DNA from: Pseudomonas sp. R5(2019)
GTDB lineage: Bacteria > Pseudomonadota > Gammaproteobacteria > Pseudomonadales > Pseudomonadaceae
Assembly (NCBI RefSeq): GCF_009905435.1
Contig: NZ_JAAAMT010000021.1
Coordinates: 21,856-85,855, forward strand
Length of the DNA stretch: 64,000 bases
Direction: 5' to 3'
The translations under genes were made by a program, and so were the position numbers. The notes beneath the pieces are model-generated. The model was given only the letters and a program-made list of their open reading frames with translations. It was not told the DNA's origin and did no database searches. Shown here piece by piece: positions 24,751 to 33,064 of this stretch (positions within the stretch are counted from its first letter, which is position 1; each line of letters starts with the position of its first letter).

Positions 24751-24756
24751 TTAGGT
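24703..24756 (-). repeat. attC-like site of an integron-type cassette
   Basis: Read on the minus strand it starts ACCTAACAAGTCGTTCAAGG, the form of the left half of many 59-base elements, and continues with stem GGTGG(A)CGCCG / CGGCG-CCACC around TAC, leaving one extra A on one side as attC sites do. It ends in GTTGCCC, a weak match to GTTRRRY. Length 54 nt. Confidence 0.55.
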
Positions 24757-25128
24757 AGACCAAGCCTTTGTTAGCGCACCGACAACGAATATGACTACCA
24801 CAAAGGCCAACTGATAAAAGGGGAGTACGATAAATAATAATCCGCTTTGTGGATCAGGCTGCGCAAAGAACCCAAGCCAAAACAGGTACAACCCGAACAT
24901 CAAGACTGCCAAGGTTGAAACAACCAAGACCGCTGGCCAATACCCACTCGCCGTGGCTCGACGCGCGAGCATAAATAGTGCCGCATACGGCGAAGCAGCC
25001 CAAACCATTACCAGAGCCAAGAATGTAAACGACCCTGAATCAGAGCCTTGGGCGGCATAGGCAGTCAGACCTAGCGTTAAGAGGCCCCCCAGAATTGCGA
25101 TGGCTTGTGCAATGGTTTTGAGGAGCAT
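24751..25128 (-). CDS. Small membrane protein in a cassette-like unit
   Basis: 125 residues from the ATG at 25128 (AGAGAG upstream; a GTG at 25149 is less likely). Four hydrophobic segments (LGGLLTLGLTAY; TFLALVMVWAASPYAALFML in part; VLVVSTLAVLMFGLYLFWL in part; FYQLAFVVVIFVVGAL) predict a polytopic inner-membrane protein with no recognised family. The gene nearly fills the stretch between a GTTAGGT core (25148-25154, minus strand) and the attC-like site, and its TAA lies inside that site, as in mobile gene cassettes. Confidence 0.75.
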   Translation of the reverse strand: MLLKTIAQAIAILGGLLTLGLTAYAAQGSDSGSFTFLALVMVWAASPYAALFMLARRATASGYWPAVLVVSTLAVLMFGLYLFWLGFFAQPDPQSGLLFIVLPFYQLAFVVVIFVVGALTKAWST

Positions 25129-25167
25129 GCTTACACTCTCTGGGCGCACCTAACTAACCTTCAACGT

Positions 25168-25401
25168 CTAGGCTGTGGGAGCCTGATCTGTACGACACCA
25201 TCTCACATCGGTGACGCCGAATTGTTCAGCCGATTGGCAAATAGAAGCGTAACTACCCACCCAACTCGACACGCCTTCGCGCAAAGCGACACCTGAATGG
25301 AGCAGCGCGTAATACACCGCATCGTGTCCGCAGAGATTGTTTTCGAAGCACCGCATGACTACCTGTTTGCCTTGATAGGTGTAGCTGATCGTATATGCCA
25401 T
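25168..25401 (-). CDS. Small DUF6555-like protein
   Basis: 77 residues with GGAAGAG before the ATG at 25401. It has a strand-rich start (AYTISYTYQGKQVVMR) and the ending AEQFGVTDVRWCR, which resembles short Pseudomonas DUF6555 proteins as I recall them; three cysteines. Function unknown. It is tandem with the membrane-protein cassette, 40 nt upstream of it. Confidence 0.55.
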   Translation of the reverse strand: MAYTISYTYQGKQVVMRCFENNLCGHDAVYYALLHSGVALREGVSSWVGSYASICQSAEQFGVTDVRWCRTDQAPTA

Positions 25402-25599
25402 GACTCTTCCCTGCGTAAAGGCAAATGGCCAGCTATCAGGATAGTCAATCGCGTGGTGTCACCATCGGTCGTTCCGACCAGCGTCAACCGCCCCGAGCTG
25501 AAACGCCAAGGGCTTGCATCGCTCCGTTGGCGACCGGGGCGCACACGACCTTTTTGCAGGCTACGCTTGCAGGGGGGTGTCAGAGTAGGAGCAGGGCCA
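25402..25599. other. Spacer before the micro-protein pair
   Basis: 198 nt. An open plus-strand frame runs through it from 25297 but overlaps the opposite gene and has no supporting features; I see no other structure. Confidence 0.4.
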
Positions 25600-25686
25600 G
25601 TGGAAAAGTTTGCTGCGATGGTCATCATATCGGTCTGTGTCGTTGTCTCTGCGGGTATCTGGGCGAGCTACTTGGCGACACCCTAG
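25600..25686 (+). CDS. Single-pass micro-protein A
   Basis: 28 residues from a GTG at 25600 with AGGAGC 9 nt upstream. The peptide is KFAAM followed by one hydrophobic helix (VIISVCVVVSAGIWASYL) and stops. It is a paralogue of the ORF at 25752: both share FAAMV, a central VC and AG.W.SY. Predicted inner-membrane peptide; function unknown. It is in frame with a long unsupported frame, so the GTG start is my inference from the ribosome site and the paralogue. Confidence 0.6.
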   Translation: MEKFAAMVIISVCVVVSAGIWASYLATP

Positions 25687-25751
25687 CTAGGAAACCCCAG
25701 CCTTCACCCAAGGCACTAGGCTTGCAGGAACCCTCCTATCAGGAAAGCGAT

Positions 25752-25865
25752 ATGCAGCCAGTGAACAGGTTTGCTGCGATGGTCTTGGTGCTCGTCTGTC
25801 TCATTGTCGCGGCAGGCGTCTGGGTGAGTTACTTCCTTGATCGAAGCCCTGTGTTGGTGCCCTGA
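25752..25865 (+). CDS. Single-pass micro-protein B
   Basis: 37 residues from the ATG at 25752, AGGAAAG 4-5 nt upstream. Sequence starts MQPVNRFAAMV and continues with one hydrophobic helix (LVLVCLIVAAGVWVSYF) then a short periplasmic or cytoplasmic tail with RSP. Paralogue of the preceding 28-residue ORF, 65 nt apart, same strand. Too small for standard gene finders. Confidence 0.68.
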   Translation: MQPVNRFAAMVLVLVCLIVAAGVWVSYFLDRSPVLVP

Positions 25866-25945
25866 CCCGACCAACGGGTAGCCATTGTGGTAACCAGAAG
25901 GTGGCATATTGCCACACTCCGGTGTTTACGCGGCCTGTAGCGATG

Positions 25946-26596
25946 TTATGCGCAGTAGCCATAACGGCGTGAGGTTTGCTTCACATGGTGCTCGGGGTTT
26001 TCCGGGATGTCTTCCGTTCGCACGTTGCCCAACCGGTCCAGCCAGGCCGCACCCATTTCCAGTATCAGGGGCGTCTCGTCGCCGCGGATGTCCAGCGCGT
26101 CGAGCAATGTCTGACCATCGACGATCGCGGCGATACCCTGTGGGTCACTGTAGAGTCGGTAGTAAAGCATCGAGCTGTCCGGCGTCGTCGGGTTGCCCTG
26201 GCGCAACCAGAACTTGCCGTCATGGAAGTTGGCCGGATCCAGCGGCGCAGACATCACGCCTTCCAGCGAGCTGCAGTACATTCGGTTGTTGCGCACCAGG
26301 GTCAAGGACCGCAGGTAGGTTTCGCTGACCACGCCCATGCGCAGGGTGGAAAGCGCGGCGTCACAAGGCTGGCCGGCCAGGTAGCGGATCTTGCCCGCAG
26401 CGGCGCTCACCCGGTCCATGACCGCTTCGGTCTTGTGCAGCCCCATAATGGTCGCCTTGGTGGCGCTTTGCGCCAGGGATCTGTCGACTTGCGTATACAA
26501 AACCAGCAGCCCGGCGACAATCGGGGTCAAGCCTACCGCAATGGAAACGAACAGGAGCTTGCGTTTATCGCGAACGCTGGTGCGTAGTGGTGTCAT
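25946..26596 (-). pseudogene. CSS-motif sensor protein, EAL domain missing (truncated at island edge)
   Basis: 216 codons remain from a good start (AAGGGAATGCC before the ATG). A membrane helix at about 13-33 is followed by a periplasmic CSS-motif domain: first cysteine in GQPCDAAL (about 63), then MYCSSLEG (about 92). In full-length PdeB/PdeC-type proteins a second helix and a cytoplasmic EAL c-di-GMP phosphodiesterase domain follow, giving about 520 residues. Here the frame ends after TSRRYGYCA within bases shared with the island end (GTTATGC). Product, if made, would be a membrane-anchored periplasmic sensor without output. Confidence 0.75.
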
Positions 26597-26764
26597 GGCA
26601 TTCCCTTATGTTGGATGAAAAGTGCCGCCTTCCCTGGCGCCGCAACGGCAGGGTGCAGGCTCACTTCATCGAGCATAAGGTCAAGCCTGGGCGGCTTCGA
26701 GACGATCAATGTGGCCTTCTTAAGCACACGGCGTGGGCACTTTCGCCGCTACCGGTCGGAGCAC

Positions 26765-27460
26765 CTATCGAATGCCGAGTCTGGCCAGCACTTTCTCGGC
26801 AACGGCCTTGCTGGACGCCGGATTCTGGCCGGTGATCAATCTTCCTTCCTTCGAGTCGACGACGACATAGGATGCCCACGGGTCTTCGGCCTTGCTGTAC
26901 AAGCCGCCACGTGCCTCCAGTTCATTTTCTGTGAGAAAAGGTACATCCTTATCCAGTTCAACCAGTTTTTCTTCGGTATTGGAGAAGCCGGTGACTTCCC
27001 GATCCTTGAGCAGCAGGGAGTTGTCGGAAAGCTTGATGTTCAGCAGGCCCACGGCGCCGTGGCAGACCGATGCAACGATACCGCCGCGCTCGAAGATGTC
27101 GCGCGCCAGGGTTTGCAGCGCGGTGTTGTTGGGGAAATCCCAGATCACGCCGTGACCGCCGGTGTAATAGATCGCCGCATAGTCGCTGGCCTTGACCTGG
27201 CCAGGCGCGAAGGTGGCGCCCAGGCGGTTCATGCATTTCTTGTCCTGGTACCACGCCCATTCGGCTTCATCAGCCATGTTCATGCTTTTAGGGTCAATGG
27301 GGACATAGCCGCCTGCAGGGCTGACAAAATCCACCTGAACGCCCTTGGCTTCCACCGCCTCGACAAAGTGCACGGCTTCGCCCAGCCAAAGCCCGGTGGC
27401 ACGGTTATGTTCAGGGTATTTGGCGGTGTTGGTTACAACCACCAGTATTTTTGTGCTCAT
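26765..27460 (-). CDS. DJ-1/PfpI (Hsp31-like) class I amidotransferase-fold protein
   Basis: 231 residues from MSTKILVVVTNT; AAGGAG lies 8 nt upstream. Fold landmarks: YYTGGHGVIWD (about 95-105) and the nucleophile elbow ASVCHGAVGL with Cys followed by His (about 129), as in Hsp31/glyoxalase III-type members. Such proteins detoxify methylglyoxal or act as chaperones or deglycases; the exact activity cannot be told. Cytoplasmic. It is divergent from the cytosine deaminase. Confidence 0.88.
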   Translation of the reverse strand: MSTKILVVVTNTAKYPEHNRATGLWLGEAVHFVEAVEAKGVQVDFVSPAGGYVPIDPKSMNMADEAEWAWYQDKKCMNRLGATFAPGQVKASDYAAIYYTGGHGVIWDFPNNTALQTLARDIFERGGIVASVCHGAVGLLNIKLSDNSLLLKDREVTGFSNTEEKLVELDKDVPFLTENELEARGGLYSKAEDPWASYVVVDSKEGRLITGQNPASSKAVAEKVLARLGIR

Positions 27461-27651
27461 TGGCGCTCTCCTTGAGTGGACGGCAGTTCCATTACCCAAA
27501 AAAGCCGGTCGGCAAAGCGTATAAAGCATAGCTCCGTTATGTAATGAGTCACGTTCCGGTCGTCTGCCGGTTTTTTTCAAATGAAGCGGTGTTGTTGACG
27601 CTGGCAGTCTGCTAATTTCCTGAAATATTTCATCACAGGAAGGAACCCCGT

Positions 27652-28125
27652 ATGAACCCCTCTTTGCCCAAAGACGCTGTCGTGCATCCGGACCCTTTCA
27701 TGCAGGCAGCCATTGACGAAGCCCGCAAGGGCCTGGCTGAAGGCGGCATTCCGATCGGTTCGGTGATCGTGCACGACGGCAAGATCATCGGCCGCGGCCA
27801 CAACCGCCGCGTGCAGGATGGCAGCGCGATTCATCACGGCGAAATGAATGCCTTCGAGAATGCCGGGCGCCAACCGGCCAGGGTTTACCGTGAGGCCACC
27901 CTCTACACCACTCTGTCGCCCTGTTCCATGTGCAGTGGTGCGATTCTGCTTTACCGAATCGGCCGGGTGATCGTTGGTGAAAACAAGACGTTTCTGGGCG
28001 AAGAGCAGTTGCTCCGTGACCGTGGCGTGAAGCTGGACGTGTTGCAGGACCCTGCGTGCATCCAGATGATGGAAACCTTCATTGAGCAGCATCCGCAGTT
28101 GTGGAATGAAGACATCGGGGTATAA
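27652..28125 (+). CDS. Cytosine deaminase, yeast Fcy1-like
   Basis: 157 residues. Zinc-deaminase signatures: HGEMNAFENAG (catalytic Glu, His ligand, about 63-74) and TLSPCSMCSGAI (two Cys ligands, about 90-101). Similarity to yeast Fcy1 as I recall it extends through GGIPIGS, RGHNRR, YTTLSPC, VVGEN-like IVGENK and the C-terminal WNEDIG. It converts cytosine to uracil (pyrimidine salvage). GGAAGGAAC precedes the ATG. Followed by a histidine kinase 30 nt downstream on the same strand. Confidence 0.85.
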   Translation: MNPSLPKDAVVHPDPFMQAAIDEARKGLAEGGIPIGSVIVHDGKIIGRGHNRRVQDGSAIHHGEMNAFENAGRQPARVYREATLYTTLSPCSMCSGAILLYRIGRVIVGENKTFLGEEQLLRDRGVKLDVLQDPACIQMMETFIEQHPQLWNEDIGV

Positions 28126-28155
28126 CCAGGCGTTTTACAGAAAAGGAAGTCTTGC

Positions 28156-29781
28156 ATGCAGGTGATGTCTTTCGATTCGTTCCCCAATCAGCGCAGCGAG
28201 ATGAGCGACAAGGTCCGCGCCTTCGACTGGGGATCGACATCGCTCGGGCCGATGCACAGCTGGCCCGCGGCCTTGCGGATTGCCGTCGACATGCTGCTGG
28301 TGTCCAAATTTCCCGGATGCCTGGTGTGGGGGCCGGAGTTGCTGGCGATCTACAACGACGGCTTTCGCCCGATCCTGGGCGACAAACCCGAAGCGCTGGG
28401 CCGGCGCTTTGACGATATCTGGGCGGAAGCCTGGGACACCATCGGGCCTATTGCCTTGAAAGCCTACCGGGGCGAGGCCACGTTCATCGAGAACTTCCCG
28501 CTGGTGGTCAATCGCAACCAGCCCGAACAAGCCTGGTTCACCTTCTGCTACAGCCCGGTCCGGGATGAAAACGGTCGGGTCGTTGGTATGCTCGATACAG
28601 TGGTCGAAACCACCGAACAGGTGCGTGCCCAACAGCAGGTCAAGGCGCTGGCGGAAAAATTCGAGCGCCAGGTGGTCGAGCGCACGGCCGACCTGAACCG
28701 CGTGTGGGAAATGTCCTCCGACCTGATGCTGGTCACCCGCACGGACCTGACCATCACGGCCACCAACCCGGCATGGCAGCGGGTCGTGGGTTGGAGCGAG
28801 AGCGAGTTGGTTGGGCGCTCGATACTGGATTTCGTCCATCCGCAGGACATGTTGATCGCTCAGGCCAACGTGGCGCGCCTGGTACGTGAAGCACAGCTGA
28901 CCGACACTGACTGCCGCTTGCTGCACAAGGACGGCAGCGCGCGCTGGATCAACTGGGCAGCGGTTTCGGCCAGTGACTGCTTCAGTGCCGTGGGCCGTGA
29001 TGTCACCGAAGAGCACGAGCGAGCCGAGGCATTGCAGCGGGCAGAACAGCTGTTGCGCCACAGTCAGAAGATGGAAGCCGTAGGGCAGCTGACGGGCGGT
29101 TTGGCGCACGATTTCAATAACTTGCTGACCGGCATCAGTGGCAGCCTTGAACTCCTCAAGCGGCGGGTCGATGAAGGCCGCAGCGATGACCTGCAGCGCT
29201 ACATCGATGCCGCGCAAGGTGCTGCCGTGCGGGCGGCGACCCTGACCCACCGGCTGCTGGCCTTCGCCCGACGCCAGTCGCTATTGCCGGAGCCCACCGA
29301 CATCAACCAGCTGATTGACGGCATGGATGAACTGATCCATCAGACCATTGGCCGCTCGGTGACCCTGGAACTGGACCTCACTGCCAATCTGTGGCCGGTG
29401 ATGATCGACAGCCATCAGCTCGAAGGCGCGCTGCTCAACCTCTGCATCAACGCGCGCGATGCCATGCCGCTGGGCGGGCGGTTAAGCATCAGCACGCGCA
29501 ATTACACCCACGAGGTTGCCCCCCTGGGCGATGAAGACCTGCCGCTAGGCGATTATGGCTGTCTGCAGGTTCTGGACACCGGCTGCGGCATGAGCCGCGA
29601 GGTCATCGAGAGAGCCTTTGACCCCTTCTTCACCACCAAGCCCGTGGGGCAGGGGACGGGGCTTGGGCTGTCGATGGTCTATGGCTTTGCCCGGCAGTCG
29701 GGTGGGCGCGTGCGGATCGAATCGGCGCCAGGGCCGGGTGCGGCACTGACGCTGTATTTGCCTCGCCATCAGGTGGTTTGA
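28156..29781 (+). CDS. PAS-domain histidine kinase
   Basis: 541 residues with AAGGAAG before the ATG. N-terminal PAS-like domain (about 20-160; FDWGSTSLGPMHSWP is a frequent opening of such sensors), a short coiled coil, a second PAS (about 190-310; ITATNPAWQRVVGWSESE), HisKA with GGLAHDFNNLL (His near 317) and HATPase with N-box NLCINARDAM and G-boxes DTGCGMS, GTGLGLSM. No membrane helix and no receiver domain, so it is a soluble kinase needing a separate regulator. It ends convergently with ybhN, overlapping by 13 bp. Confidence 0.9.
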   Translation: MQVMSFDSFPNQRSEMSDKVRAFDWGSTSLGPMHSWPAALRIAVDMLLVSKFPGCLVWGPELLAIYNDGFRPILGDKPEALGRRFDDIWAEAWDTIGPIALKAYRGEATFIENFPLVVNRNQPEQAWFTFCYSPVRDENGRVVGMLDTVVETTEQVRAQQQVKALAEKFERQVVERTADLNRVWEMSSDLMLVTRTDLTITATNPAWQRVVGWSESELVGRSILDFVHPQDMLIAQANVARLVREAQLTDTDCRLLHKDGSARWINWAAVSASDCFSAVGRDVTEEHERAEALQRAEQLLRHSQKMEAVGQLTGGLAHDFNNLLTGISGSLELLKRRVDEGRSDDLQRYIDAAQGAAVRAATLTHRLLAFARRQSLLPEPTDINQLIDGMDELIHQTIGRSVTLELDLTANLWPVMIDSHQLEGALLNLCINARDAMPLGGRLSISTRNYTHEVAPLGDEDLPLGDYGCLQVLDTGCGMSREVIERAFDPFFTTKPVGQGTGLGLSMVYGFARQSGGRVRIESAPGPGAALTLYLPRHQVV

Positions 29782-30740
29782 TCGCGGTGGTGAGCTTTGG
29801 TGCTGCGGTTACGCCGCTCCAGCACCAGGTACACCACACAGGCAATCGCCAGCGGCATCAGGAAGTACAAGGCCCGGTAGCCAATCAACGCGGCCAGCAG
29901 GGTGCCTTTGGAGTATTGGTCGTGCTGCAGGGTGATAAACACCGTCTCCAATACCCCGAGCCCCGCCGGGATATGGGTGATGACACCGGCAATGCTGCTG
30001 ATCAGCAGCGTTGCCAGAATGCTCGGGTAACCGCCCTTGTCCGGCAGCAACAGATAAATCAACGCCGCCATCAGGCACCAGTTGGTCACTCCGAGGCTCG
30101 CCTGCAAGGCGGCGAGCTTGAACGATGGCAGGGTGATTTCGTGTTTGCGCACGGTCCAGGTACGCCGTTTGGCAAAGCGACAGGCCAGCAGATAGAGCAT
30201 GGCAAGCGCCACTAACAGCACGCCGATCAGGCGCAGGCCGCCGGCGCCGATCTTGAAGGTGCCAGGCAGGTCGGGGAAGCCGAGCGCAAACACCGTCCCG
30301 GCCACCAACAGGTAGCCCAGCCAGTTGGTGATCCAGCCAAAGGTGAGAATGCGTGTGATCGTCGGCACGTCCAGCCCCAGCTTGGAATACAAGCGAAAGC
30401 GCAGCGCCACGCCGCCGACCCAGGCGCCGAGGTTAAGGTTAAAGGCATAGCAGACAAACGCCAGCGGCAGGATCTGTCGAGCGCGCAGCGTGTGTTCCGT
30501 ATAGTGGCGCCCCACCAGGTCGTAGCTGCTGAACACCGCATAGCTGAGCAGGGCAATCAACCCGCCCAAGGCAAGCGTGGTGACGCGATAAGACTGCAGC
30601 GCGTGCTTGACCTCTTGCCAGTCCAGATTGCGCACCAGCATGAACAGCAGCACCGCCACCAGGATAAAAAACGCCAGGGTCAACAGCCGCTTGGCCCAAC
30701 GCCCCTTTTTCGCGCGCTTTTCAGACGTGGGTGTGCTCAT
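29769..30740 (-). CDS. ybhN: LPG-synthase-type membrane protein YbhN
   Basis: 323 residues with eight or so hydrophobic helices and the UPF0104 features NLNLGAWVGG, THIPAGLGVLE and a basic C-terminus. In E. coli ybhN sits in the ybhP-clsB-ybhN operon, as here; ATGA overlaps with clsB. Function not firmly known; related proteins transfer aminoacyl groups or carry lipids across membranes. Confidence 0.88.
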   Translation of the reverse strand: MSTPTSEKRAKKGRWAKRLLTLAFFILVAVLLFMLVRNLDWQEVKHALQSYRVTTLALGGLIALLSYAVFSSYDLVGRHYTEHTLRARQILPLAFVCYAFNLNLGAWVGGVALRFRLYSKLGLDVPTITRILTFGWITNWLGYLLVAGTVFALGFPDLPGTFKIGAGGLRLIGVLLVALAMLYLLACRFAKRRTWTVRKHEITLPSFKLAALQASLGVTNWCLMAALIYLLLPDKGGYPSILATLLISSIAGVITHIPAGLGVLETVFITLQHDQYSKGTLLAALIGYRALYFLMPLAIACVVYLVLERRNRSTKAHHRDQTT

Positions 30741-31960
30741 GGATGAACCTGCGGCGTGTCTTCCAGGTCACGGGCCTTGGTGCTCAGGGGCGTAATCCTG
30801 GGTGAATGTGCCGGCAGCCAGCCAGCGATGGCCGGGAAGTGGCGCAGAAAGTGAAAGGTCAGAAAGATCAACGGTGCCCGCCACCAATAGGTGCGCAGCA
30901 CCCGTTGCAGGCTGACCGACTTGCAGCGGCTGTTCGCCAGCTCTTGCAGGTGGGTGTAGAGCCGCTCGTTGAAGGTGCGGTCGCGGATGAACAGGTTGGC
31001 TTCAAGGTTCAGTGACAGGCTCAACGGGTCCAGATTGCTGGAGCCTACGGTCGACCATTCATCATCCACCAGCGCGACCTTGCCATGCAGCGGCCGCTCG
31101 CAATATTCGGAAATCACGACCCCATCGCGCAGCAAGTCGTTGTACAGCAGGCGTGAGCACAGGCGCACCAGGGGCATGTCCGGCATGCCTTGCAGGATCA
31201 ACGTTACCTTGACCCCGCGCCGGGCCGCATTGCGGATTTCGTGCAGCAGGCGGTAGCCGGGGAAAAAGTAGGCATTGGCGATGACCAGGCGCGAGCGGGC
31301 ACTGCGAATCGCACGCAGGTAGTGCTGCTCGATATCGTTTTTGTGGTGAATGTTGTCGCGAATGCTCAGCAGCATGCTGGCGTGGGCGCTGTCGGGGTCG
31401 ATGGGGGCAGGGTGGCTGCGCCAGAGCCTGGGGTTGCGGTGTACCCGGCTGGTTTCATCGAGCAGCTTCAGCACGGCCTGGTGCAGGTCTGCGACGATCG
31501 GCCCGCGCACTTGCACGGCATAGTCCTGCTTGGCCATTTCACCGAAGTCGGCCAGGTGATCGGCCGAATAATTGATGCCGCCGACAAACCCCACCTCACC
31601 ATCGATCACCACGATTTTGCGGTGCATGCGCCGGAACAGGTTGGTGCGCATGCCCATCAGCTTCGGGCTGGGGTCAAAGGCTTGCAAGCGCACGCCGACA
31701 TCGCTCAAACGCTGCAAATAGGCTGCACTCAGGTCGGCGGTGCCATAGCCATCGACCAGCACTTCAACCCGTACGCCGCGCTCTGCTGCATCGACCAGCA
31801 CCTGCTGCAGCTGCTCGCCGACCTTGTCTTCAAAGATGATAAAGGTTTCCAGCAGCACCTCTTCCCGGGCGCGGGCAATGGCTTCGAACACCGACGGGTA
31901 GTACTCCTCGCCGTTGATCAACAATTGCACCTGGTTACCGCTCTGCCATGTGGTTTTCAT
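30737..31960 (-). CDS. clsB: Cardiolipin synthase ClsB (phospholipase D family)
   Basis: 407 residues from MKTTWQSGNQ; the ATG overlaps the ybhP stop. Two HKD motifs: MHRKIVVIDGEVGF (about 118) and LHGKVALVDD (about 296). The VLLETFIIFEDKVG opening and the C-terminal membrane-associated stretch (WWRAPLIFLTFHFL) fit ClsB rather than ClsA/C. It makes cardiolipin, or by headgroup exchange phosphatidylglycerol, at the inner membrane. Middle gene of ybhP-clsB-ybhN. Confidence 0.93.
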   Translation of the reverse strand: MKTTWQSGNQVQLLINGEEYYPSVFEAIARAREEVLLETFIIFEDKVGEQLQQVLVDAAERGVRVEVLVDGYGTADLSAAYLQRLSDVGVRLQAFDPSPKLMGMRTNLFRRMHRKIVVIDGEVGFVGGINYSADHLADFGEMAKQDYAVQVRGPIVADLHQAVLKLLDETSRVHRNPRLWRSHPAPIDPDSAHASMLLSIRDNIHHKNDIEQHYLRAIRSARSRLVIANAYFFPGYRLLHEIRNAARRGVKVTLILQGMPDMPLVRLCSRLLYNDLLRDGVVISEYCERPLHGKVALVDDEWSTVGSSNLDPLSLSLNLEANLFIRDRTFNERLYTHLQELANSRCKSVSLQRVLRTYWWRAPLIFLTFHFLRHFPAIAGWLPAHSPRITPLSTKARDLEDTPQVHP

Positions 31961-32739
31961 AAATGCACCTCGACAGCCAGTGGCAGATGATCGGACAAGT
32001 GCGTCCACGGTTTGCGGCCCAGAATCCGCGGCTTGCTGGCCGTGGCATTGCGCAGGTAAATACGGTCCAGCCGCAGCAGTGGCCAGCGCGCCGGAAAGGT
32101 CTTGGCGGGCGCGCCGAGGGCCTGGCTGAACACTTCCGTCAGGGCGCTTTCGGCCAGTTGCCGGTCTGCGCGCTGGCGCCAGTCATTGAAGTCGCCGGCA
32201 ACGATGACCGGGGCATCCTCCGGTATTTCATCGAGCAGTTGGCACAACAGGTTCATTTGCTGGCGGCGCTGGCGTTCGCTCAAGCCCAGGTGCACGCACA
32301 CAGTATGCACTTCGGTCTGGCCCGGCACCGCCAGTACCGAGTGCAACAGCCCGCGCGCTTCGGTGCCGTGAACGCTGATGTCGCGGTTGTCGTGGCGCAG
32401 GATCGGGAACTTGGACAGCAGGGCGTTACCGTGTTCGCCATCGGGGTAGACGGCATTGCGGCCATAGGCAAACACCGGCCACATGGTGTCGGCGAGGAAT
32501 TCGTATTGGGGGATATCGGTCCAGTTGTCGAAGCGTTTGCCGTGGTGGCGATGGGTGCCGAGCACTTCTTGCAGGAACACGACATCGGCGGACAGCGTGC
32601 GCACCGCATCGCGCAGCTCCGGTAGCACGAAACGCCGGTTCAGGGCGCTGAAGCCCTTGTGGGTATTGACCGTCAGCACCCGCAGTGAGCGGACCGCGGG
32701 TGCCTGCTCGAGTTTCGGGCGAGGGTGGGGCGTCGTCAT
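31957..32739 (-). CDS. ybhP: Endonuclease/exonuclease/phosphatase family protein YbhP
   Basis: 260 residues. EEP-fold motifs: TVNTHKGF, FLQEVLG (metal Glu), VHLGL, GDFNDW and SDHLPL (catalytic His). Cytoplasmic or peripheral. First gene of the ybhP-clsB-ybhN operon (ATGA overlap with clsB). The substrate, presumably a phosphoester in lipid metabolism, is unknown. Confidence 0.9.
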   Translation of the reverse strand: MTTPHPRPKLEQAPAVRSLRVLTVNTHKGFSALNRRFVLPELRDAVRTLSADVVFLQEVLGTHRHHGKRFDNWTDIPQYEFLADTMWPVFAYGRNAVYPDGEHGNALLSKFPILRHDNRDISVHGTEARGLLHSVLAVPGQTEVHTVCVHLGLSERQRRQQMNLLCQLLDEIPEDAPVIVAGDFNDWRQRADRQLAESALTEVFSQALGAPAKTFPARWPLLRLDRIYLRNATASKPRILGRKPWTHLSDHLPLAVEVHL

Positions 32740-33064
32740 GCGAGAGTCCTGGATGACCGTCGGAGGTGTCTAAATTCCGACTCGGGGCGATACAGGAAGT
32801 TTCAGCGCAGCGGATGCACGGTGTGCACCTCATTATGTTCGGGCATACCCCTGTAGGAGCACGGCTTGCCGCAATGCCAGTCAGTTAAGGACCTGTAGGA
32901 GCGGACCCGGCCGCGATGGGCTGCGAAGCGGCCCCGGCGATTCTGAAACCGCCGGCACTCGCAAGATGATTCGCAGATGTCACAGGTCCAAGGGGCCGCT
33001 GCGCGGCCCATCGCGGCCAGGTCCGCTCCTACAACACGTCCATCGCGGCCAGGGCCCACAAGGG
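32740..33064. repeat. REPIN-containing intergenic region
   Basis: 28-bp imperfect arms TGTAGGAGCGGACCCGGCCG.. (32894-32921) and 33006-33033, with a GC-rich inner hairpin (GCGAAGCGGCCCC with GGGGCCGCTGCGC). A 19-nt string CAATGCCAGTCAGTTAAGG at 32872-32890 is identical to 7901-7919. No gene seen. Confidence 0.8.

Larger units (their letters stand above)
13774..25945. mobile_element. Genomic island or integration hotspot (approximate ends)
   Basis: Left part (integrase, AlpA, M41-like, primase-like, small genes, serine recombinase; to about 20,530) is a compact integrative element. The right part (20,900-25,945) is a patchwork of single genes, a gene fragment, tandem and inverted repeats and a cassette-like unit. 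Both flanking genes are truncated facing the element. I could not find a convincing attL/attR direct repeat or a tRNA, so the ends are set by where the flanking genes lose integrity; it may be more than one insertion. Confidence 0.6.

Noticed and set aside
25297..25686. 129-codon frame ending in micro-protein A
   Set aside because: It overlaps the opposite DUF6555-like gene for its first third; only its last 28 codons have a ribosome site and a paralogue.
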